From assembly GCF_029227915.1 (NCBI RefSeq), contig NC_079885.1, forward strand, positions 27,589,001 to 27,653,000: 64,000 bases of DNA, written 5' to 3'. Positions 54,406-64,000 of the stretch are shown here, one piece after another. The notes below the pieces were generated by a model that did no database searches, had not been told where the DNA came from, and worked only from the letters and a program-made list of their open reading frames with translations. Position 1 is the stretch's first letter, and every line of letters starts with the position of its first letter. The DNA comes from Hydractinia symbiolongicarpus. Lineage: Eukaryota; Cnidaria; Hydrozoa; Anthoathecata; Hydractiniidae. Made by a program: the position numbers and the translations under genes.

Positions 54406-57388
54406 TTTCAAAAACTGCATTTCATTGACTTTTTAACGGTATCAATCCGCTTCAGTTACAACAGTTGCGTCACATACTCGTACCAACATGTATTTAGCGA
54501 TAGTATTCGCATATTACTAGGTTCCATCGCTTTTAACAGTGAAACGTTTGACTGTGGGACTTAATTGAACTAACTTTGGACTGTGACCTGACAAATGTGA
54601 TAAATGAGACAATTGGACACCAAGAAATAACATTCTTCTAAATTTGACGTGATTGCCGGAACTCAGAGATTACATTGGTCGCTGTGGTGGCGCTTCATTT
54701 AAAAATTTAGATAAATAAGTCATTCTTTACTGTGTGACCAATCCTAGCCGTTATCGCGCGCTGAAGAAATAGCGACAGTTTCAAAAACTACATTTCATTG
54801 ACTTTCTAACGGTATCAATCCGCTTCAGTTACAACAGTTGCGTCACATACTCGTACCAACATGTATTTAGCGATATTATTCGCATATTACTAGGTTCCAT
54901 CGCTTTTAACAGTGAAACATTAGACTGTGGGACTTAATTGAACTGATTTTCGACTTTGACCTTATAAATGCGGTAAATGAGCCAGTTTGACTAGAAGAAA
55001 GAACATCCTTCTTAATTTCACATGATTGCTGGAACTCAGCGATTACACTGGGCGCTGTGGTAGCAATTTATTAAAAAATTAAGATAAATAAGTCATTTTT
55101 TACTGTGGGACCAATCCCAGCCGTTATTGCGCGCTGAAGAAATAGCGACAGTTTCAAAAACTACATTTCATTGACTTTCTAACGGTATCAATCCGCTTCA
55201 GTTACAACAGTTGCGTCACATACTCGTACCAACATGTATTTAGCGATATTATTCGCATATTACTAGGTTCCATCGCTTTTAACAGTGAAACATTAGACTG
55301 TGGGACTTAATTGAACTGATTTTCGACTTTGACCTTATAAATGCGGTAAATGAGCCAGTTTGACTATAAGAAAGAACATCCTTCTTAATTTCACATGATT
55401 GCTGGAATTCAGCGATTACACTGGGCGCTGTGGTAGCAATTTATTAAAAAATTAGGATAAATAAGTCATTTTTTGCTGTAGGACCAATCCTAGCCGTTAG
55501 TTCGCGCTGAAGAAATAGCGACAGTTTCAAAAACTTCATTTCATTGACTTTCTAACAGTGTCAATCCGTTTGAGTTACATTGGTTGCGTCACACATTCGT
55601 ACCAACATGTATTTAGTGATTTTTTTCCGATATTACTATGTTGTATCGCTTTTAACAGTGAAACGATTGACTGCGGGACTTAATTGAACTTACTTTGGAC
55701 TGTGACCTGATAAATGTGATAAATGAGACAATTGGACACCAAGAAATAACATTCTTCTAAATTTGACGTGATTGCCGGAACTCAGAGATTACATTGGTCG
55801 CTGTGGTGGCGCTTCATTTAAAAATTTAGATAAATAAGTCATTCTTTACTGTGGGACCAACCTTAGTCGTTAGTTCGCGCTGAAGAAGTAGCGACAGTTT
55901 CTAAAACTACATTTCATTGACTTTCTAACGGTATCAATCCGCTTCAGTTACAACAGTTGCGTCACATATTCGTACCAACATGTATTTAGCGATATTCTTC
56001 TCATATTACTAGGTTGCATCGCTTTTAACAGTGAAACGATTGACTGCAGGACTTAATTGAACTTACTTTGGACTGTGACCTGATAAATGTGATAAATGAG
56101 ACAATTGGACACCAAGAAATAACATTCTTCTAAATTTGACGTGATTGCCGGAACTCAGAGATTACATTGGTCGCTGTGGTGGCGCTTCATTTAAAAATTT
56201 AGATAAATAAGTCATTCTTTGCTGTGGGACCAATCTTAGTCGTTAGTTCGCGCTGAAGAAATAGCGACAGTTTCTAAAACTACATTTCATTGACTTTCTA
56301 ACGGTATCAATCCGCTTCAGTTACAACAGTTGCGTCACATATTCGTACCAACATGTATTTAGCGATATTCTTCTCATATTACTAGGTTGCATCGCTTTTA
56401 ACAGTGAAACGATTGACTGCAGGACTTAATTGAACTTACTTTGGACTGTGACCTGATAAATGTGATAAATGAGACAATTGGACACCAAGAAATAACATTC
56501 TTCTAAATTTGACGTGATTGCCGGAACTCAGAGATTACATTGGTCGCTGTGGTAGCGCTTCATTTGAAAATTTAGATAAATTAGTCATTCTTTACTGTGG
56601 GACCATTCCTATCCGTTATCGCGCGCTGAAGAAATAGCGACAGTTTCAAAAACTACATTTCATTGACTTTCTAACGGTATCAATCCGCTTCAGTTACAAC
56701 AGTTGCGTCACATACTCGTACCAACATGTATTTAGCGATAGTATTCGCATATTACTAGGTTCCATCGCTTTTAACAGTGAAACGTTTGACTGTGGGACTT
56801 AATTGAACTGATTTTGGACTTTGACCTTATAAATGCGGTAAATGAGCCAGTTTGACTATAAGAAATAACATCCTTCTTAATTTCACATGATTGCTGGAAC
56901 TCAGCGATTACACTGGGCGCTGTGGTGGCACTTTATTAAAAAATTAAGATAAATAAGTCATTTTTTACTGTAGGACTAATCCTAGCCGTTAGTTCGCGCA
57001 GAAGAAATAGCGACAGTTTCAAAAACTACATTTCATTGACTTTCTAACGGTATCAATCCGTTTCAGTTACAACAGCTGCGTCACATATTCGTACCAACAT
57101 GTATTTAGCGATATTTTTTGATATTACTAAGTTGTATCGCTTTTAACAGTGAAACGATTGACTGTGGGACTTAATTGAACTAATTCTGGACTGTGACCTG
57201 ATAAATGTGATAAATGAGACAATTGGACACCCAGAAATAACATTCTTCTAAATTTGACGTGATTGCCGGAACTCAGAGATTACATTGGTCGCTGTGGTAG
57301 CGCTTCATTTGAAAATTTAGATAAATTAGTCATTCTTTACTGTGGGACCATTCCTATCCGTTATCGCGCGCTGAAGAAATAGCGACAG
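54406..57388. repeat. Nine-mer HOR variant: eight monomers, h and i fused
   Basis: Unit of 2983 bp with order a b c d e f g and one h/i hybrid. The hybrid (57017-57388) starts as h, with ccgtttcag and taattctggac, and continues as i after gtgacctgataaatg, ending in tttgaaaattt and ccattcctatcc. The next HOR follows at once and matches this one at a constant offset of 2983 bp over seven monomers. Confidence 0.88.
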
Positions 57389-60300
57389 TTTCAAAAACTG
57401 CATTTCATTGACTTTCTAACGGTATCAATCCGCTTCAGTTACAACAGTTGCGTCACATACTCGTACCAACATGTATTTAGCGATAGTATTCGCATATTAC
57501 TAGGTTCCATCGCTTTTAACAGTGAAACGTTTGACTGTGGGACTTAATTGAACTAACTTTGGACTGTGACCTGACAAATGTGATAAATGAGACAATTGGA
57601 CACCAAGAAATAACATTCTTCTAAATTTGACGTGATTGCCGGAACTCAGAGATTACATTGGTCGCTGTGGTGGCGCTTCATTTAAAAATTTAGATAAATA
57701 AGTCATTCTTTACTGTGTGACCAATCCTAGCCGTTATCGCGCGCTGAAGAAATAGCGACAGTTTCAAAAACTACATTTCATTGACTTTCTAACGGTATCA
57801 ATCCGCTTCAGTTACAACAGTTGCGTCACATACTCGTACCAACATATATTTAGCGATATTATTCGCATATTACTAGGTTCCATCGCTTTTAGCAGTGAAA
57901 CATTAGACTGTGGGACTTAATTGAACTGATTTTCGACTTTGACCTTATAAATGCGGTAAATGAGCCAGTTTGACTAGAAGAAAGAACATCCTTCTTAATT
58001 TCACATGATTGCTGGAACTCAGCGATTACACTGGGCGCTGTGGTAGCAATTTATTAAAAAATTAAGATAAATAAGTCATTTTTTAATGTGGGACCAATCC
58101 CAGCCGTTATTGCGCGCTGAAGAAATAGCGACAGTTTCAAAAACTACATTTCATTGACTTTCTAACGGTATCAATCCGCTTCAGTTACAACAGTTGCGTC
58201 ACATACTCGTACCAACATGTATTTAGCGATATTATTCGCATATTACTAGGTTCCATCGCTTTTAACAGTGAAACATTAGACTGTGGGACTTAATTGAACT
58301 GATTTTCGACTTTGACCTTATAAATGCGGTAAATGAGCCAGTTTGACTATAAGAAAGAACATCCTTCTTAATTTCACATGATTGCTGGAATTCAGCGATT
58401 ACACTGGGCGCTGTGGTAGCAATTTATTAAAAAATTAGGATAAATAAGTCATTTTTTGCTGTAGGACCAATCCTAGCCGTTAGTTCGCGCTGAAGAAATA
58501 GCGACAGTTTCAAAAACTTCATTTCATTGACTTTCTAACAGTGTCAATCCGTTTGAGTTACATTGGTTGCGTCACACATTCGTACCAACATGTATTTAGT
58601 GATTTTTTTCCGATATTACTATGTTGTATCGCTTTTAACAGTGAACCGATTGACTGCGGGACTTAATTGAACTTACTTTGGACTGTGACCTGATAAATGT
58701 GATAAATGAGACAATTGGACACCAAGAAATAACATTCTTCTAAATTTGACGTGATTGCCGGAACTCAGAGATTACATTGGTCGCTGTGGTGGCGCTTCAT
58801 TTAAAAATTTAGATAAATAAGTCATTCTTTACTGTGGGACCAACCTTAGTCGTTAGTTCGCGCTGAAGAAATAGCGACAGTTTCTAAAACTACATTTCAT
58901 TGACTTTCTAACGGTATCAATCCGCTTCAGTTACAACAGTTGCGTCACATATTCGTACCAACATGTATTTAGCGATATTCTTCTCATATTACTAGGTTGC
59001 ATCGCTTTTAACAGTGAAACGATTGACTGCAGGACTTAATTGAACTTACTTTGGACTGTGACCTGATAAATGTGATAAATGAGACAATTGGACACCAAGA
59101 AATAACATTCTTCTAAATTTGACGTGATTGCCGGAACTCAGAGATTACATTGGTCGCTGTGGTGGCGCTTCATTTAAAAATTTAGATAAATAAGTCATTC
59201 TTTACTGTGGGACCAATCTTAGTCGTTAGTTCGCGCTGAAGAAATAGCGACAGTTTCTAAAACTACATTTCATTGACTTTCTAACGGTATCAATCCGCTT
59301 CAGTTACAACAGTTGCGTCACATATTCGTACCAACATGTATTTAGCGATATTCTTCTCATATTACTAGGTTGCATCGCTTTTAACAGTGAAACGATTGAC
59401 TGCAGGACTTAATTGAACTTACTTTGGACTGTGACCTGATAAATGTGATAAATGAGACAATTGGACACCAAGAAATAACATTCTTCTAAATTTGACGTGA
59501 TTGCCGGAACTCAGAGATTACATTGGTCGCTGTGGTAGCGCTTCATTTGAAAATTTAGATAAATTAGTCATTCTTTACTGTGGGACCATTCCTATCCGTT
59601 ATCGCGCGCTGAAGAAATAGCGACAGTTTCAAAAACTACATTTCATTGACTTTCTAACGGTATCAATCCGCTTCAGTTACAACAGTTGCGTCACATACTC
59701 GTACCAACATGTATTTAGCGATAGTATTCGCATATTACTAGGTTCCATCGCTTTTAACAGTGAAACGTTTGACTGTGGGACTTAATTGAACTGATTTTGG
59801 ACTTTGACCCTATAAATGCGGTAAATGAGCCAGTTTGACTATAAGAAATAACATCCTTCTTAATTTCACATGATTGCTGGAACTCAGCGATTACACTGGG
59901 CGCTGTGGTGGCACTTTATTAAAAAATTAAGATAAATAAGTCATTTTTTACTGTAGGACTAATCCTAGCCGTTAGTTCGCGCAGAAGAAATAGCGACAGT
60001 TTCAAAAACTACATTTCATTGACTTTCTAACGGTATCAATCCGTTTCAGTTACAACAGCTGCGTCACATATTCGTACCAACATGTATTTAGCGATATTTT
60101 TTGATATTACTAAGTTGTATCGCTTTTAACAGTGAAACGATTGACTGTGGGACTTAATTGAACTAATTCTGGACTGTGACCTTAAAAGTGTGATAAATGA
60201 GCCAATTGGACTCCAAGAAATAACATTCTTCTTAATTTCACATGATTGCTGGAACTTAGCGATTACACTGGGCGCTGTGGTAGCACTTTATTAAAAAATT

Positions 60301-60744
60301 AAGATAAATAAGTCATTTTTTACTGTGGGACCATTCCTATCCGTTATCGCGCGCTGAAGAAATAGCGACAGTTTCAAAAACTACATTTCATTGACTTTCT
60401 AACGGTATCAATCCGCTTCAGTTACAACAGTTGCGTCACATATTCGTACCAACATGTATTTAGCGATATTCTTCTCATATTACTAGGTTGCATGGCTTTT
60501 AACAGTGAAACGATTGACTGCAGGACATAATTGAACTTACTTTGGACTGTGACCTGATAAATGTGATAAATGAGACAATTGGACATCGAGAAATAACATT
60601 CTTCTAAATTTGACGTGATTGCCGGAACTCAGAGATTACATTGGTCGCTGTGGTAGCGCTTCATTTGAAAATTTAGATAAATTAGTCATTCTTTACTGTG
60701 GGACCATTCCTATCCGTTATCGCGCGCTGAAGAAATAGCGACAG
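57389..60744. repeat. Complete nine-mer HOR, a to i
   Basis: Unit of 3356 bp with all nine subtypes in order, the best reference copy of the HOR. Against the preceding eight-mer I saw only scattered changes, for example acatatatt for acatgtatt near 57843, gtgaaccgat near 58643, gaccctata near 59807 and ccttaaaagtg near 60180. After it the register breaks down: a further g (60745), a unit of mixed a type (61118) and a b/g-like unit (61491) lead to the boundary with domain F. Confidence 0.88.
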
Positions 60745-61903
60745 TTTCAAAAACTACATTTCATTGACTTTCTAACGGTATCAATCCGCTTCAGTTACAA
60801 CAGTTGCGTCACATACTCGTACCAACATGTATTTAGCGATAGTATTCGCATATTACTAGGTTCCATCGCTTTTAACAGTGAAACGTTTGACTGTGGGACT
60901 TAATTGAACTGATTTTGGACTTTGACCTTATAAATGCGGTAAATGAGCCAGTTTGACTATAAGAAATAACATCCTTCTTAATTTCACATGATTGCTGGAA
61001 CTCAGCGATTACACTGGGCGCTGTGGTGGCACTTTATTAAAAAATTAAGATAAATAAGTCATTTTTTACTGTAGGACTAATCCTAGCCGTTATTTCGCGC
61101 TGAAGAAATAGCGACAGTTTCAAAAACTACATTTCATTGACTTTCTAACGGTATCAATCCGCTTCAGTTACAACAGTTGCGTCACATACTCGTACCAACA
61201 TGTATTTAGCGATAGTATTCGCATATTACTAGGTTGCATCGCTTTTAACAGTGAAACGATTGACTGCGGGACTTAATTGAACTAACTTTGGACTGTGACC
61301 TGACAAATGTGATAAATGAGACAATTGGACACCAAGAAATAACATTCTTCTAAATTTGACGTGATTGCCGGAACTCAGAGATTACATTGGTCGCTGTGGT
61401 GGCGCTTCATTTGAAAATTTAGCTAAATAAGTCATTCTTTACTGTGGGACCAATCCTAACCGTTATCGCGCGCTGAAGAAATAGCGACAGTTTCAAAAAC
61501 TACATTTCATTGACTTTCTAACGGTATCAATCCGCTTCAGTTACAACAGTTGCGTCACATACTCGTACCAACATGTATTTAGCGATAGTATTCGCATATT
61601 ACTAGGTTTCATCGCTTTTAACAGTGAAACATTAAACTGTGGGTCTTAATTGAACAGATTTTCGACTTTGACCTTATAAATGCGGTAAATGAGCCAGTTT
61701 GACTATAAGAAATAACATCCTTCTTAATTTCACATGATTGCTGGAACTCAGCGATTACACTGAGCGCTGTGGTAGCAATTTATTAAAAAATTAAGATAAA
61801 TAAGTCATTTTTTACTGTAGGACCAATCCTAGCCGTTAGTTTGCGCTGAAGAAATAGCGACAGTTTCAAAAACTACATTTCAGTGAATTTTTAACGGTGT
61901 TAG

Positions 61904-63420
61904 TCCGCTTCAGTTACAACAGTTGCGTCACATATTCGCACCAACATGTATTTAGCGATATTCTTCTGATATTACTAGGTTGCATCGCTTTTAACAGTAA
62001 AACGATTGACTGCGGGACTTAATTGAACTAACTTTGGACTGTGACCTGATAAATGTGATAAATGAGACAATTGGACACCAAGAAATAACATTCTTCTAAA
62101 TTTGACGTGATTGCCGGAACTTAGAGATTACATTGGTCGCTGTGGTGGCGCTTTATTAAAAAATTAAGGTAAATAAGTCATTTTTTACTGTAGGACCAAT
62201 CCTAGCCGTTAGTTCGCGCTGAAGAAATACCGACAGTTTCAAAAACTACATTTTATTGACTTTTCAACGGTATCAATCCGCTTTAGTTACAACAGTTGCG
62301 TCACATATTCGTATCAACATGTATTTAGCGATATTCTTCCGATATTAATAGGTTGCATCGCTTTTAACAGTGAAACGATTGACTGCGGGACTTAATTGAA
62401 CTAACTTTGGACTGTGACCTGATAAATGTGATAAATGAGACAATTGGACACCAAGAAATAACATTCTTCTAAATTTGACGTGATTGCCGGAACTCAGAGA
62501 TTACATTGGTCGCTGTGGTGGCGCTTCATTTAAAAATTTAGATAAATAAGTCATTCTTTACTGTGGGACCAATCCTAGCCGTTATCGCGCGCTGAAGAAA
62601 TAGCGACAATTTCAAAAACTGCATTTCATTGACATTCTAACGGTATCAATCCGCTTCAGTTACAACAGTTGCGTCACATACTCGTACCAACATGTATTTA
62701 GCGATAGTAATCGCATATTACTAGGTTCCATCGCTTTTAACAATGAAACGTTTGACTGTGGGACATAATTGAACTGATTTTGGACTTTGACCTTATAAAT
62801 GTGATAAATGAGACAATTGGACACCAAGATATAACATTCTTCTTAATTTGACGCCGGAACTCAGCGATTGCACTGGGCGCTGTGGTAGCACTTTATTAAA
62901 AAATTAAGATAAATATGTCATTTTTTACTGTAGGACCAATCCTAGCTGTTAGTTCGCGCTGAAGAAATAGCGACAGTTTCAAAAACTACATTTCATTGAC
63001 TTTTTAACGGTATCAATCCGCTTCTGTTACAACAGTTGCGTCACATATTCGTACCAACATGTATTTAGCGATATTCTTCTGATATTACTAGGTTGCATCG
63101 CTTTTAACAGTGAAACGATTGACTGCGGGACTTAATTAAACTAACTTTGGACTGTGATCTGATAAATGTGATAAATGAGACAATTGGACACCAAGAAATA
63201 ACATTCTTCTAAATTTGACGTGATTGCCGGAACTCAGAGATTACATTGGTCGCTTTGGTGGCGCTTCATTTAAAAATTTAGATAAATAAGTCATTCTTTA
63301 CTGTGGGACCAATCCTAGCCGTTATCGCGCGCTGAAGAAATAGCGACAGTTTCAAAAACTACATTTCATTGAATTTCTAACGGTATCAATCCGCTTCAGT
63401 TACAACAGTTGCGTCACATA
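61904..63420. repeat. Domain F: distant copy of 3749-5265
   Basis: The segment returns abruptly to domain A sequence. It matches 3749-5265 over 1517 bp with one substitution (62634) and no indel. Both edges are inside monomers. The unit containing the left edge is a hybrid: it begins with cagtgaatttttaacggtgttag, a mix not seen elsewhere, and then becomes the rare cgcaccaac unit. Its neighbours on each side are much less similar to those of the partner, so the transfer of a short tract is more likely than duplication of a larger block. Confidence 0.95.
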
Positions 63421-64000
63421 TTCGTACCAACATGTATTTAGCGATATTCTTCTGATATTACTAGGTTGCATCGCTTTTAACAGTGAAACGATTGACTGCG
63501 GGACTTAATTGAACTAACTTCGGACTGTGACCTGATAAATGTGATAAATGAGACAATTGGAAACCAAGAAATAACATTCTTCTTAATTTGACGCCGGAAC
63601 TCAGCGATTACATTGGGCGCTGTGGTAGCGCTTCATTTAAAAATTTAGATAATAAGTCATTTTTACTGTGGGAAAAATCCTAGCCGTTAGCGCGTGCTGA
63701 AGAAATAGAGACATTTTAAAAAACTTCATTTCATTGACTTTCTGACAGTGTCAATCTGTTTGAGTTACATTGGTTGCGTCACACATTCGTACCAACATGT
63801 ATTTAGTGATTTTTTTCCGATATTACTAAGTTGTATCGCTTTTAACAGTGAAACGATTGACTGTGGGACTTAATTGAACTGATTCTAGACTGTGACCTTA
63901 TAAATGTAATAAATGAGCCAATTGGACTCGAAAGAATAACATTCTTACTAATATGACATGATTGCTGGAACTCAGCTATTACACTGGTTGCTGTGGTAGC
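63421..64000. repeat. Domain G: diverged monomers at the right end
   Basis: The unit with its anchor at 63429 has gacgccgg and small losses (gataataagtc, catttttactg), so the next anchor is 365 bp away, the shortest interval of the array. The last unit, starting at about 63715, carries several rare changes (gggaaaaatcc, gcgcgtgctg, gacattttaaaaaac, ctgacagtg, ctcgaaagaataac, cttactaatatgac) and is cut by the window end. The number of private changes is higher than in domain E, which could mean a domain boundary or the approach to the array edge; 580 bp is too little to decide. Confidence 0.75.

Larger units (their letters stand above)
41000..61903. repeat. HOR domain E: nine-monomer unit (a to i) with length variants
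   Basis: About 56 monomers, called a to i by marks: a, aactgcatttc with ctgacaaatg and gtgtgacc; b, gatattattcgc with ctagaagaaag and caatcccagcc; c, same start with ctataagaaag and ttttttgctg; d, aacttcatttc with taacagtgtc and acattggttg; e and f, gtttctaaaac with cttctcatatt (f ends in ccattcctatcc); g, cgtttgactg with ggactaatcc and gcgcagaag; h, ccgtttcag with taattctggac; i, caggac(t/a)taattg with tttgaaaattt. From 41733 to 46581 the order is b c d e f g, b c d e, b c d; then units at 46582, 49192, 54406 and 57389 follow. Anchor spacing is 373 bp almost throughout. Confidence 0.85.
1..64000. repeat. Satellite DNA array, about 172 head-to-tail monomers of about 373 bp
   Basis: The same unit repeats from the first base to the last. 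Using the acatgt anchor I placed 172 monomers; most neighbouring anchors are 373 bp apart, a minority 367, and a few 365-376, with one 414. All copies point the same way. Each unit starts (in the phase used here) at tttcaaaaac, then runs through gcgtcacat, a tcgtacc element, acatgtatttag, gcttttaacagtg, an ACTG(T/C)GGGAC element, gataaatg, ggaactcag, a gcgctgtggt element, a second actgtgggac and a gcgctgaag end. No gene, RNA gene, transposon or unique spacer of 300 bp or more interrupts it, so every gene-free stretch in the window is this satellite. A centromeric or pericentromeric location is inferred from size and purity only. The species and the satellite family name are unknown to me. Confidence 0.98.

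Noticed and set aside
1-64000. CRISPR-like array or bacterial repeat region
   Set aside because: Repeats are contiguous 373-bp units without spacers, and the size and HOR nesting are those of eukaryotic satellite DNA.
1-64000. Identity with known satellites of similar length (Drosophila 359-bp family, Tribolium TCAST)
   Set aside because: Only the unit length is similar. I do not recognise sequence similarity and cannot run a search; a comparison of one monomer with repeat databases would settle it.
1-64000. tRNA, rRNA, LTR or other transposon sequence
   Set aside because: Every stretch could be assigned to the satellite monomer; I saw no terminal repeats, poly-A tails, target-site duplications or RNA gene motifs.

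Overview
The whole 64 kb window is one uninterrupted tandem satellite-DNA array. I followed a fixed anchor (the hexamer acatgt or its mutated equivalent) from position 81 to 63795 and counted 172 monomers, all head to tail on the same strand. The usual monomer is 373 bp. A recurring 367-bp class lacks six bases (tgattg) in the second half of the unit. I found no protein-coding gene, tRNA, rRNA, transposon, CRISPR array or unique spacer. Sampled lines are roughly one third to 38% GC and CpG is not depleted. Size, purity and nested higher-order structure point to centromeric or pericentromeric heterochromatin of a eukaryote. Intact CpG hints at a lineage with little germline CpG methylation, such as many invertebrates, but I cannot name the species and do not recognise the monomer as a published satellite.

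The layout is a patchwork of higher-order repeat (HOR) domains. A (1-5567): alternating 367/373-bp monomers with a seven-monomer (2601 bp) duplication. B (5568-17146): the most varied domain, with a long copy pair 8228 bp apart, a three-monomer duplication and the only clearly aberrant unit (414 bp). C (17147-34181): three related copies of one block, built from dimer and trimer HORs. D (34182-about 41000): a six-monomer, 2232-bp HOR. E (about 41000-61903): a nine-monomer HOR, here called a to i, whose successive units hold 7, 14, 8 and 9 monomers because sub-blocks were lost, doubled or fused. F (61904-63420): a 1517-bp segment that returns to domain A type and matches 3749-5265 with one mismatch and no indel. 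G (63421-64000): the start of a more diverged stretch.

Nothing here works as a gene set. The content is evolutionary: repeated unequal exchange or gene conversion at several scales (1, 2, 3, 6, 7, 9, 14 and 22 monomers), with breakpoints inside monomers visible as hybrid units. The most notable points are the nearly perfect A/F copy 58,155 bp apart, the length mosaic of the nine-mer HOR, and the near-invariant acatgt palindrome in each monomer. All comparisons were made by eye; counts of differences are what I saw, not computed identities.
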